A stretch of 64,000 nucleotides of DNA, taken from assembly GCF_014803405.1 (NCBI RefSeq), contig NZ_JACYFG010000051.1, positions 434,001 through 498,000 of the forward strand, read 5' to 3'. Of the stretch, positions 17,089 through 25,690 are shown piece by piece. Both the position numbers and the translations under genes were made by a program. Origin of the DNA: Pelagicoccus enzymogenes. Its GTDB lineage: Bacteria > Verrucomicrobiota > Verrucomicrobiia > Opitutales > Opitutaceae. The notes under the pieces are model-generated. The model was not told where the DNA came from. It did no database searches and saw nothing but the letters and a program-made list of their open reading frames with translations. Each line of letters starts with the position of its first letter. Position 1 is the stretch's first letter.

Positions 17089-17748
17089 ATGGCGTTTTCC
17101 ATCGAGTTCCTGCTCCTGTCTGCGGTCTCCTTGTTCACGATCGTGAACCCTTTTTCGGTAGTGCCTGCTTTTTTGGCGATCACTCCGGGAGATACTCTGC
17201 AGGAGCGTCGCGCGGCGGCTCGAATGGCGTGCACGATCGGCACCTGCTTGTTGATCCTGACCGCTCTGGCGGGCGAGTTCGTCTTCAGTCTGTTGGGGAT
17301 CACCTTGCCCGCTCTGCAGATCGCGGGGGGAATCATCTTGTTTTCTATCGGCTTTGAGATGGTGAGGGCTCCGGATGCTCCGAAGCGTTTGAATGAGAAG
17401 GAGCGTGCGGTCGCTCGCGACAAGGAGGATGTGGGGGTGACGCCGCTTGCGGTGCCCTTGCTTTGCGGGCCTGGGGCGGTGTCCACGGTGATTATCCTCA
17501 AGAGCCAAGCGACGTCATTTTGGGACAGCGGGATGCTTTTGCTGAGTATTCCTGCAGTTTATTTCGTGAGCTACCTGGTGCTCAGCGCCTCTGCTCAAGG
17601 GGGAAACTGGCTTAATCCGATTTTGCTGCGGATTTTGCGTCGGGTGATGGGGTTGCTTTTTGCGGTGATCGCGGTTCAGTTTGTTGTGAACGGTGTTGAG
17701 AAGCTTCCTCTGTTGAAAGCGCTCTCGACCGCGGCGCCGAGTGGATGA
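17089..17748 (+). CDS. MarC/NAAT-family integral membrane protein
   Basis: UPF0056 (MarC) family inner-membrane protein of 219 residues with six predicted transmembrane segments. Diagnostic motifs are LFTIVNPFSVVPAFLAITPG at the N-terminus and TPLAVPLLCGPGAVSTVI in the middle. The frame opens directly after the gluQRS stop, but the ATG at 17089 has a good purine-rich ribosome site (GGTGAGGA) and gives the family N-terminus. Family substrates are poorly defined; some members transport neutral amino acids. Confidence 0.9.
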   Translation: MAFSIEFLLLSAVSLFTIVNPFSVVPAFLAITPGDTLQERRAAARMACTIGTCLLILTALAGEFVFSLLGITLPALQIAGGIILFSIGFEMVRAPDAPKRLNEKERAVARDKEDVGVTPLAVPLLCGPGAVSTVIILKSQATSFWDSGMLLLSIPAVYFVSYLVLSASAQGGNWLNPILLRILRRVMGLLFAVIAVQFVVNGVEKLPLLKALSTAAPSG

Positions 17749-17763
17749 CCGCATTTCGTTGAA

Positions 17764-17775
17764 TCCTCTAGAGGA
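17764..17775. promoter_or_regulatory. Perfect palindrome containing the ribosome site of the BCCT gene
   Basis: TCCTCTAGAGGA is a 12-base perfect palindrome. Its right half GAGGA is the probable ribosome binding site for the ATG at 17787. It could be a DNA operator or chance. Confidence 0.25.
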
Positions 17776-17786
17776 ACGACCGGCTT

Positions 17787-19778
17787 ATGGAAGAGAATGA
17801 AAAGGGACAACAAAAGCGGTTTTTCCGCATGGAAATCAACCCGCCGGTGTTTTATGGATCGGCTCTGCTCATCCTGGTCTTCGTACTTTTTGGGGCAGTT
17901 TTACCGGAGCAGGCCCAATCCGTTTTTGGCGGTATGCAGGATCTGGTCACGGAGAAGTTTGGCTGGTTCTATGTTTTGGCGGTGGCGGGCTTCCTCGTTT
18001 TTGTGCTTCTGGTCGCCGTCTCTCGATATGGAGATATTAAGCTAGGGCCGGATCACAGCGAGCCTGACTACAGCTATACCTCTTGGTTCGCGATGCTATT
18101 CTCGGCGGGCATGGGAATCGGGCTTATGTTTTTCGGAGTGGCAGAGCCGGTGATGCACTTTGCGGCTCCGCCGGAGGCTTCGGCAGAAACGGTGGAAGCG
18201 GCTCGCGATGCGATGCGAATCACGTTTTTCCACTGGGGCATGCATGCTTGGGCGATCTATGCGGTGGTGGCCTTGTCATTGGCGTATTTCGCGTTCCGCC
18301 ACAATTTGCCTCTGACTATAAGGTCGGCATTCTATCCGTTGATTGGGGATCGAATCTATGGACCGATTGGCCACGCAGCTGACATCTTCGCGGTCTTGGG
18401 TACTTTGTTTGGCGTGGCGACTTCCCTTGGTTTCGGCGTGATCCAAGTGAATTCCGGGTTGAACTACTTGTTTGGCATGCCGGTTTCGCCGACAATGCAG
18501 GTCGTGCTGATCGTGGTCATCACTGGCTTTGCTTCGTTGTCGGTGGGCTTGGGCCTGGACTCTGGAATTCGTCGCATATCTGAGCTGAACGTGGTGCTCG
18601 CCCTTTCTCTGCTGTTGTTTGTCCTGGTTACGGGACCGACATTTTTTATCGCGGAGACCTTTGTTCAGAACACGGGCAACTACCTTTCGAACCTCTTCGA
18701 GAGTACCTTCAACTTGTATGCGTATGAGCCCCGCGGCTGGATTGGCGGTTGGACATTATTCTACTGGGGCTGGTGGATCGCGTGGTCGCCGTTTGTGGGC
18801 ATGTTCATCGCTCGGGTTTCGCGCGGGCGGACGATCCGGCAGTTCGTGATTGGCGTTTTGTTCGTGCCGGTGGGCTTTACCTTTCTTTGGCTGACCGTGT
18901 TTGGAGATACGGCCTTGCACATGATTCTGGAACAGGGAATCGCGGAGCTGGCGACGGCAGTGTCGGCCGACACCTCGGTCGCCTTGTTCAAGTTTTTCGA
19001 ACACCTGCCATTTTCGAGTATAACGTCTTTTGTCGCAACTCTGCTGGTGATCACCTTCTTCGTCACTTCTTCGGACTCCGGTTCCTTGGTGGTCGATATG
19101 TTGACTTCGGGTGGCAAGGCGGAGTCGCCTCTTTGGCAGCGGCTCTTCTGGGCCTCGGCCGAGGGCGTGGTGGCGATCACTTTGCTGCTGGCGGGCGGCT
19201 TGGGCGCTTTGCAAGCAGCGACCATTGCGAGCGCCTTACCTTTCGCCTTGGTTATGGTATTCATGTGTTGGGGACTGATGCGTTCCCTGCGAGTTGAGTC
19301 TGCTAAGATGGGGGCTCGGCCAGTGGGACGACCGATCTTGTCGGGTGAAGGTAAAGGGGTCGCTTGGCAGCACCGATTGGGGCAGTTGCTTTTTCATCCG
19401 AAAGAGCAGGAGGTTCTGCGTTTCATCGACCAAGTGGTGGAGCCGGCGTTCGAAGATGTAAAGAGGGCGTTTGCGGAGAAGTCGGTGGAGGGCCGGGTGG
19501 CTCGTGGAGAAGACGGGCGTTGTTGGTTTGAGGTCGGGCATGGCGAGGAACCCGACTTTTATTACAGCATACGTGTCGTGCCCTATGAAGCTCCTGCGTT
19601 TGCTATGGTGGATACAAAAGGTAAACGCCTCGAGGAACTTCGGTACTGTCGGCCCGAGGTTTATCTGATCGAGGGAGGGCAGGGCTACCAAGTGATGAAT
19701 TGGAGCAAGGATGAAATTATACATGACGTACTTGACCAGTATGAGCGTCACTTGAATTTCATGGAGGCGATTCGCTAG
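17787..19778 (+). CDS. BCCT-family betaine/choline transporter
   Basis: Secondary transporter of quaternary amines (choline, glycine betaine or carnitine), 663 residues. It has the BCCT framework: SWFAMLFSAGMGIGLMFFGVAEP near residue 100 (described in two parts: the glycine-rich MGIGLMF and AEPVMHF), the tryptophan-rich WTLFYWGWWIAWSPFVGMFI box near residue 330, and FFVTSSDSGSL. The roughly 150-residue cytoplasmic C-terminus is like that of BetT, where it takes part in osmosensing. A porin follows 20 bases downstream with its own strong ribosome site, suggesting a joint uptake route across both membranes. Confidence 0.94.
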   Translation: MEENEKGQQKRFFRMEINPPVFYGSALLILVFVLFGAVLPEQAQSVFGGMQDLVTEKFGWFYVLAVAGFLVFVLLVAVSRYGDIKLGPDHSEPDYSYTSWFAMLFSAGMGIGLMFFGVAEPVMHFAAPPEASAETVEAARDAMRITFFHWGMHAWAIYAVVALSLAYFAFRHNLPLTIRSAFYPLIGDRIYGPIGHAADIFAVLGTLFGVATSLGFGVIQVNSGLNYLFGMPVSPTMQVVLIVVITGFASLSVGLGLDSGIRRISELNVVLALSLLLFVLVTGPTFFIAETFVQNTGNYLSNLFESTFNLYAYEPRGWIGGWTLFYWGWWIAWSPFVGMFIARVSRGRTIRQFVIGVLFVPVGFTFLWLTVFGDTALHMILEQGIAELATAVSADTSVALFKFFEHLPFSSITSFVATLLVITFFVTSSDSGSLVVDMLTSGGKAESPLWQRLFWASAEGVVAITLLLAGGLGALQAATIASALPFALVMVFMCWGLMRSLRVESAKMGARPVGRPILSGEGKGVAWQHRLGQLLFHPKEQEVLRFIDQVVEPAFEDVKRAFAEKSVEGRVARGEDGRCWFEVGHGEEPDFYYSIRVVPYEAPAFAMVDTKGKRLEELRYCRPEVYLIEGGQGYQVMNWSKDEIIHDVLDQYERHLNFMEAIR

Positions 19779-19798
19779 CCCGCAAAGGAGAAGTCATT

Positions 19799-21103
19799 AT
19801 GAGAGTTAAGGGTTTTTGTACGGTATCGAGAAAGCTGATACTGGGTTGCGTGGTTGTCGCATTGCATGCGACATCAAGCGCTCAATCCCGTGTTGAGCTG
19901 GAGCAGCGGATCGCTCAATTGGAAACTGAACTAGCGGAAGCGAAGGCTGCTCTAGCGGCTGTGGATGAGCGAGCGGCTGAGGATTCTTCGGGAACCGAAG
20001 GATTAGGGAGCGGGATAACAGTCGAAGATGCGAGCGGAGGTGTGCTGCAGATCGGCGGAGCGGTTCGGGTAAACTTCGTTTTAGGAGATTACCCTGGCGG
20101 GGGCGATGCTCCCTCGCGTGGAGGGCACGGAGGTGTCGCTGAGCTGGATACGTTTCGCTTCAACGTAGACTATGAGAACGGGCCGTGGCTGGCGAAGGGA
20201 GAGTATCGCTTCTACAGCGGATACAATTTTTTGCATACCGGCTGGCTGGGGTATCGCACCGACGACACGAGCCATATCGAAGTGGGCATGACGCGGGCGC
20301 CGTTTGGCGCTGGCCCGTATGGCGTTTCTCAAAGTTGGTTTTTCGACCAGCATTATTATGTTGGCTTGGCCGACGATATGGATCTCGGCGTCAAGTATCA
20401 CACGCGGCGCGGAGACTGGACTTACGACTTCGCTTATTTCGCTCGAGCAGAAGGAAATTGGCGGGGAGCGACCCGACGGAGCGCTCGCTATTCCTATGAT
20501 GTCGTCGCGGAGGGGGGAGTTGGCTTCGAGGAGCGCAACCAAGTTAACTTCAGGGCTCTGCGTGCGTGGGAGTCAAACGAGGGTATGTCTGGTACCTATG
20601 GCGTGTCGCTACAATTGGGCGAGCTCGATGGAATGGGAGGCTTGGAAGACGGTAGCCATTGGGCTGCATCTGCTCATGCGGTCACCGATATCGGGAACTG
20701 GAAGTTGGGTACTCAGTTGAGTTACTACGAGCTGGACGGGGTGGGTGACGTCACGACTTTCGGCGCTTATGATTTTCCAGTCGAGACGGCCGCTCGGGCC
20801 TATGTACCTGCCGTATCGGTGAGTTATCTTGTCGATACTCAGAACCTGGAATGGCTCGATTCGCTGCGCCCGTATTTTGAATACAGCTCGGTCGTTAAGC
20901 CTGACGATGGGCTAAACGACAGCGAGTTCGTTACCTTTGGAACGGCCTTCGCCCGCGGCCCGTGGTATGTTTATTTGGACTGGGTCTTCTCCAATGGAAA
21001 CGAATTTGTGGGAGGAGAGGTTCCTTACGGGCAACGCATGGGGAGAAATCCGTTCGACGATTGGCAGCAGCGGATCAATCTGAACTTCGGGCTCTACTAC
21101 TGA
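19799..21103 (+). CDS. Outer-membrane porin with N-terminal coiled coil
   Basis: Probable outer-membrane beta-barrel of 434 residues. A signal peptide (residues 1-29, ending SAQS) is followed by a coiled coil (RVELEQRIAQLETELAEAKAAL) and then by many alternating aromatic/hydrophobic strands. It ends in FGLYY, with the C-terminal aromatic residue used for barrel assembly. The coiled-coil-plus-barrel plan is common in this phylum, where the coiled coil may contact peptidoglycan. AAAGGAG precedes the ATG by eight bases. Operon position suggests it serves the BCCT transporter (inference). Confidence 0.82.
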   Translation: MRVKGFCTVSRKLILGCVVVALHATSSAQSRVELEQRIAQLETELAEAKAALAAVDERAAEDSSGTEGLGSGITVEDASGGVLQIGGAVRVNFVLGDYPGGGDAPSRGGHGGVAELDTFRFNVDYENGPWLAKGEYRFYSGYNFLHTGWLGYRTDDTSHIEVGMTRAPFGAGPYGVSQSWFFDQHYYVGLADDMDLGVKYHTRRGDWTYDFAYFARAEGNWRGATRRSARYSYDVVAEGGVGFEERNQVNFRALRAWESNEGMSGTYGVSLQLGELDGMGGLEDGSHWAASAHAVTDIGNWKLGTQLSYYELDGVGDVTTFGAYDFPVETAARAYVPAVSVSYLVDTQNLEWLDSLRPYFEYSSVVKPDDGLNDSEFVTFGTAFARGPWYVYLDWVFSNGNEFVGGEVPYGQRMGRNPFDDWQQRINLNFGLYY

Positions 21104-21127
21104 GCCTTACCGGTGGGAGGTTAATCT

Positions 21128-21607
21128 TTAGGGAGCGAGATTGAAGGAAGGCATGGCTTTGGCTTTGCGGACAACTTCGAGGGCTTGTTGCTCGGCGCGG
21201 CGCATGAGGGCGCGGTCTGCGTCGTCGATGTCGTCGAAGCCGCAGAGGTGCAGGTAGCCATGGATGAGGTAGAGGGAGAGTTCGTCGCTGAAAGAGAGGT
21301 TTTCCTTTTTCGCGAATTCGCGGGCGACTTGGGGGCAGACGATTATCTCGCCTGCTTGGTCGGTGTCGGGATCGGGCGGAAAGGTGATGACGTCCGTGGG
21401 CGAGGGGTCGCCCATGAACTGGTCGTGCAGTTGGGCGATGTAGTCTTTTTCGACGAAGGCGATAGACAGTTCGCCGGGAGGGGCGTCGAATGCTCCTGCT
21501 TTATCGAGGACGTTGATGAGGCGTTCTATTTCGGACTCTTCGTATTCGAGTCTTGGGCACAGACTATTTACTTGTACTCGCGCTGGCGCGTTCTGTTTTT
21601 CGGTCAT
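21128..21607 (-). CDS. ybeY: Endoribonuclease YbeY
   Basis: Metal-dependent rRNA-processing and quality-control nuclease, 159 residues from the ATG at 21607 (MTEKQNAPARVQ), which overlaps the end of pgpH by 44 bases. The frame is open further upstream inside pgpH, but that part is low-complexity and not YbeY-like. The family region SPTDVITFP is present, and the metal motif reads HGYLHLCGFDD. The third histidine of the usual H-x3-H-x5-H is replaced by Asp. The hit-phoH-pgpH-ybeY order is a classical neighbourhood. Confidence 0.92.
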   Translation of the reverse strand: MTEKQNAPARVQVNSLCPRLEYEESEIERLINVLDKAGAFDAPPGELSIAFVEKDYIAQLHDQFMGDPSPTDVITFPPDPDTDQAGEIIVCPQVAREFAKKENLSFSDELSLYLIHGYLHLCGFDDIDDADRALMRRAEQQALEVVRKAKAMPSFNLAP

Positions 21608-23936
21608 CCGACTTGGTCGAGGTTTTCTTGGAAGCTTTTTCGCCGCTCGCTTGTCCGGGGTAGGCGATGCGGGTGTGGAGCGAATTGAGCAAGGTGAAGA
21701 TGAACGATTCGCGGACCTTGGCAACTTCGGCGATAGTGATAGGGCAGTTATTCAACTGCCCGTCCTCGATGTTTGCGGCAAAAATACGGTCGACCAGTTC
21801 CTCCACGTTCTGGGGAGTCACCTTGGCGAGAGAGCGGGAAGCGGCTTCAACGGAGTCGGCTAGGAGGATGACGGCGCTTTCCTTGAACTGTGGCTTGGGA
21901 CCGTCGTAGCGATAGGTCGACTCCTGCACGTGCGAAGGGTCTTCGGCCTGCTGTTTCGCCTTATGGTGAAAGAAGCGGATCAGGTTGGTGCCGTGGTGTT
22001 GGCGGATTACGTCGATGATGGGCCGCGGCAGCTTGTAGGTAAGACCGAGGTCGACGCCTTCCTTGACGTGGGACTTGATGACGAGGGCGGAGAAGGAGGG
22101 AGTCTTTTCGTTGTGCGGGTTATATCCGTCGAGCTGGTTTTCGGTGAAATACTCCGGTTTTACGAGCTTTCCGATATCGTGGAACATGCAGGCTACGCGG
22201 GCGAGCAGTCCGTTTGCTTCGATGGCGTTGGAAGCGTTTTCGGCGAGGTTGGCGACCATGAGGGAGTGGTGCCAGGTGCCGGGGGCCTCCAGTTGCATGC
22301 GGCGCAGCAAGGGGTGATTGTAGTCGGAGAGCTCCAGCAAGGTAATGTCCGTGGTACGCTTGAAGAGCCCTTCTAGGATGGGGAGCACGCCGACCACTAC
22401 GACGCCTTCGACGAGGCCGGTGGCTAGGCCGCCTACCATTTGGTAGATCAAGGTGGACCAAGGCATGCCGTCCACCCAGTTGAAAAGCAGGGTGAAGGCG
22501 GCGACGCTGGCTCCGGCGAAGAAGCCGGCGGTGACCACGCGCCCGCGCTTGCGCAGGTTGCGGGAAACGTAGATGGCCACGGTGGAGGCGAGGAAAGACA
22601 TGACCAGCAGGTCGAGTCGGTTACCGAACATGACCGCGGTGAAAAGGCTGATCATGAGGGCCATGAGCAGGCCGGGGCCGGTGCCGATAAGGATGGCGAC
22701 CAGCATGGGCGCGAGCACGGTCGGCGTGATGTAGGGCAGGATGGCCGAGAGCTGGTTGTCGTAGAGGAAGGTTTCGATGTTTCCGAGCTCGAAGCAGGTG
22801 CGCACCAGCAGCAGGTTCACGAAAACGACCAAGGAGAGGAGGGCGAGTCGTCCGTTTGACTGGAAAGTGCGCCGGTGCTCGAGGCGGATGTAGAAGGTGG
22901 CGGCGATCACCATGGCGAGCACCAGGAGGATGCGGCCCATGAGCTGGTTGTCTACGGTCCCCGCGTTCTTGTCGGCGATATGGCGTTGGTATTCCTTGAG
23001 CTGTTCGTGTTGCTCCTGGGTGACCGGTTGCCCCGGCTCGATGATGGAGGCGCCCTCTTGCACGTTGACGATGACCGGCTTCAGGGAAGCCAGCAGTTCC
23101 TGCCGGCGGATTTCCATCTCGGCCTCGCTTTTGCGGAGGTTGGGCTTGATGGCGTCGCGGAAAATGCGGATGACGGCGTCGGCCGTCTGCGGTTGGACGT
23201 TGGAGGCGCGCAAATTGATGCGCACGGAGCGCAGGGCGTCCTCGATGGATTCGACCCGCTTTTGCCCAATGTTGCTGTCTTGATTGGCGATGTGGAAGAT
23301 GGCGACGGCCCCCTTGCTGAACTTGAAGGTGGGATCGTTTTCGTCGTAGATGCCGAGCTTGAAGCTTTCCTCAATGCTGATCAGTCCGGTCTCGATGAGG
23401 TTTTCGAAGGTCTTTTGGTCGGTGTTTTCGACGATTTGGGACAGGCTCTCGGGGGTGAGGCGGTAGTTTCCCTTGGCGTTGAAGTCGCTGGTGATGGCCG
23501 CGATGCGGTTTTTCGCTTGGCCGACAATCAGGTCGTCCTTGATTTCGCGGAACGCCGCGATGTCTCTCACGAGCTGCTTAACGTGCGTCTTGAAGGCGTT
23601 GTAGGGCGCCATGTCTATGCGGTAGACGTGGGGGGCCTCCTTGAGCAGTTGCTGGCGTCGGCGCTCGGTCAGGATGGGCGAGCTGTAGGAGAAGGAGTCC
23701 GCTGCGACGATGCGGATGGACGCGACCTGGTTGGGCAGGATTTGGAATCCGCTGGGCTTGATGCCGACGAAGCTGGTCACCACGATGAGGGCCACGGTCG
23801 TCAGAAAGACCAAGGCGCCCACGAGGGAGCTTTCCTCAAGGAAACGAGGCAGGGTCGAAGGCGTCTCAGTGCGCCGTTTCCTCTTCTTGGGGAACGTCTT
23901 CTGGAACCATGCCTTTAGTTGCTCGGAAACGGGCAT
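21564..23936 (-). CDS. pgpH: 7TM-HD family phosphohydrolase (PgpH-like)
   Basis: Membrane protein of 790 residues. An N-terminal transmembrane segment is followed by a large extracytoplasmic 7TMR-HDED domain (about residues 70-330), seven transmembrane segments (about 340-530) and a cytoplasmic HD domain. HD ligands are seen in WHHSLMVANLAENA, MFHDIGKL near residue 585 and RQHHGTN. Characterised PgpH proteins hydrolyse cyclic di-AMP. Whether this bacterium makes c-di-AMP cannot be told from the window. A Lys/Ser-rich tail ends the protein and overlaps ybeY. Confidence 0.93.
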   Translation of the reverse strand: MPVSEQLKAWFQKTFPKKRKRRTETPSTLPRFLEESSLVGALVFLTTVALIVVTSFVGIKPSGFQILPNQVASIRIVAADSFSYSSPILTERRRQQLLKEAPHVYRIDMAPYNAFKTHVKQLVRDIAAFREIKDDLIVGQAKNRIAAITSDFNAKGNYRLTPESLSQIVENTDQKTFENLIETGLISIEESFKLGIYDENDPTFKFSKGAVAIFHIANQDSNIGQKRVESIEDALRSVRINLRASNVQPQTADAVIRIFRDAIKPNLRKSEAEMEIRRQELLASLKPVIVNVQEGASIIEPGQPVTQEQHEQLKEYQRHIADKNAGTVDNQLMGRILLVLAMVIAATFYIRLEHRRTFQSNGRLALLSLVVFVNLLLVRTCFELGNIETFLYDNQLSAILPYITPTVLAPMLVAILIGTGPGLLMALMISLFTAVMFGNRLDLLVMSFLASTVAIYVSRNLRKRGRVVTAGFFAGASVAAFTLLFNWVDGMPWSTLIYQMVGGLATGLVEGVVVVGVLPILEGLFKRTTDITLLELSDYNHPLLRRMQLEAPGTWHHSLMVANLAENASNAIEANGLLARVACMFHDIGKLVKPEYFTENQLDGYNPHNEKTPSFSALVIKSHVKEGVDLGLTYKLPRPIIDVIRQHHGTNLIRFFHHKAKQQAEDPSHVQESTYRYDGPKPQFKESAVILLADSVEAASRSLAKVTPQNVEELVDRIFAANIEDGQLNNCPITIAEVAKVRESFIFTLLNSLHTRIAYPGQASGEKASKKTSTKSDDRKTERASASTSK

Positions 23937-23993
23937 ACGATGAGAGACTCTCTAGTGATCAAATGATTCAAATTCGGGCAAGCTTTGCCCCCC

Positions 23994-24956
23994 TCACTGG
24001 TGCGTGTCGCGGTAGCGATCGTAGGCTTGGATGATCTTCTGCACCAGGTGGTGGCGCACGACGTCGCCTGCTTCGAAAAAGTGGAAGTTTATGCCTTTCA
24101 AGCCTTTGAGTATGTTTTTGACCTCGAGGAGACCGGAGGAGCGATGCTTAGGAATATCGACCTGAGTGAGGTCGCCTGTAATGACCATGCGGCTGCCTTC
24201 GCCCAGGCGGGTAAGAAACATCATCATTTGCTCGGAGGTGGTGTTCTGGGCTTCGTCGAGAATTACGAAGGAATTGCTTAGGGTACGGCCGCGCATGTAG
24301 GCGAGCGGGGCGATTTCGATGATGCCGCGTTCGGTGAGCTTTTCGATGTCGGACGGGCTGAGCATGTCGTTGAGGGCATCGTAGAGCGGGCGAAGGTAGG
24401 GCAGGATCTTTTCCTGGAGGTCTCCGGGGAGGAAGCCCAAGGTCTCGCCCGCCTCGACCGCGGGGCGGCTGAGGACGATGCGTTCGACTTTGCCTTCGAT
24501 GAGCAGGGAGACGGCGGCGGCCATAGCGAGATACGTTTTACCCGTACCTGCAGGTCCTATGCCGAATACGATGTCGTTTTCAAAAACGGACCTCAGGTAT
24601 TGCTTTTGGCCTAAGGTCTTGGGAACGATGCTCTTGCGTTTGGTCTTGATGACGGTGCCACGTTCGAAAAGGGAGCGCAGCTCGTCTTGCTTGCCTGCGG
24701 AGACGCCGGCTACGGTCTTCTGGAAGTCTGCCTTCTTGACGGATAGCCCTTGCTCGCGCCCTTCCAGCAGCAGCTCGAAAACGTCGGCTACGGCGTCGAT
24801 AGAGGACTCCTTGACGGCGTCGATTTGGACCCAGTTGTCGCGAGAGACGACGGTGGCGTGGAAGGTGGACTCCAGCAAATCCAGGTTGTCCTGGTCGCCG
24901 CAGTAGAGCTCGCTCAGCTGTCGCGGGCTTTGGAAGTGAATCTTGCGGTTGGGCAT
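23994..24956 (-). CDS. phoH: PhoH-like ATPase (YbeZ type)
   Basis: Predicted RNA-associated P-loop ATPase of 320 residues. An N-terminal KH-like segment (residues 1-110) is followed by Walker A GPAGTGKTYLA near residue 140 and Walker B FVILDEAQNTTSEQM near residue 240. Sensor residues follow in MVITGDLTQVD. In bacteria it acts with YbeY in rRNA maturation and is usually encoded beside it, as here, with pgpH in between. Confidence 0.95.
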   Translation of the reverse strand: MPNRKIHFQSPRQLSELYCGDQDNLDLLESTFHATVVSRDNWVQIDAVKESSIDAVADVFELLLEGREQGLSVKKADFQKTVAGVSAGKQDELRSLFERGTVIKTKRKSIVPKTLGQKQYLRSVFENDIVFGIGPAGTGKTYLAMAAAVSLLIEGKVERIVLSRPAVEAGETLGFLPGDLQEKILPYLRPLYDALNDMLSPSDIEKLTERGIIEIAPLAYMRGRTLSNSFVILDEAQNTTSEQMMMFLTRLGEGSRMVITGDLTQVDIPKHRSSGLLEVKNILKGLKGINFHFFEAGDVVRHHLVQKIIQAYDRYRDTHQ

Positions 24957-25014
24957 TTCAAATAGTGAGTGACGAGGAGTGAGTTTTTGGAGGCGTCGGG
25001 CAGGGCGCTTCCGT

Positions 25015-25506
25015 CTAGAACTCTTTCTTCAGCACTTCCTTGAGGTGCTCCCACATGGCTTCCAGCGACTGGGGGAGGACTCGTGTAGAACCGAGGACCG
25101 GCATGAAGTTGGTGTCGCCGCTCCAGCGGGGGACGACGTGTTGGTGCAGGTGCTTGGGCACTCCGGCTCCGGCAGCCTCGCCGAGGTTGATTCCGATATT
25201 GAAGCCGTTGGGATTGAGGGCCTTGGCTAGCAGGTTCTTGGCCTTGAGGGTGGTCTTGGTGAAGCAGAGCAGCTCCTCGTCGCTAAGATCCTCTAGGTCA
25301 GGCACTTCTCGGTAAGGGAGAATCAGTAGGTGCCCGGCGTTGTAGGGGTAGCGGTTCATGAGGATGAAGCTGTGCTCCTCGCGAGAGAGGATCAGGGTTT
25401 CCTTGTCGTTGTCCATCTTGGGCAAGTCGACAAAGGGGCGCCGTTGAGCAGGTGTCTTTTCCTGCTTCACGTATTCCATTCTCCAGTATGCGTGAAGGTG
25501 ATCCAT
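25015..25506 (-). CDS. HIT-family nucleotide hydrolase/phosphorylase
   Basis: Histidine-triad protein of 163 residues with the catalytic HLHQHVVPRW motif and the upstream NRYPYNAGHLLILPY segment, typical of Ap4A phosphorylase/hydrolase-like HIT proteins. It probably acts on dinucleoside polyphosphates or nucleotide conjugates; the exact substrate is unknown. First gene of the hit-phoH-pgpH-ybeY run, 58 bases before phoH. Confidence 0.93.
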   Translation of the reverse strand: MDHLHAYWRMEYVKQEKTPAQRRPFVDLPKMDNDKETLILSREEHSFILMNRYPYNAGHLLILPYREVPDLEDLSDEELLCFTKTTLKAKNLLAKALNPNGFNIGINLGEAAGAGVPKHLHQHVVPRWSGDTNFMPVLGSTRVLPQSLEAMWEHLKEVLKKEF

Positions 25507-25690
25507 CTTGATTTAGAAAGGCGCAGAATAGGTTCGAGGGGTGGCTTGTCAATGAGGGCTTCTGGGGGTGAAGGGGCCCCGGACAGGGCTGGAAAGCTGG
25601 GGCGGGCGAGAGGTGGCGGCAGTGGTTCGGATTGTGATTATGGCGAGAGGGAGGCTTGCCTTGCGTCGGTAGACTTGGTTTTGAGGGCGG

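Noticed and set aside
22875-23918. Plus-strand open frame of about 347 codons opposite pgpH
   Set aside because: Composition-driven antisense frame without domain features.
25507-25690. Possible RNA gene or promoter structure between hit and waaA
   Set aside because: No convincing hairpin with a T-run and no tRNA-like arms; a GGTTCGAGG string near 25530 lacks a matching cloverleaf.
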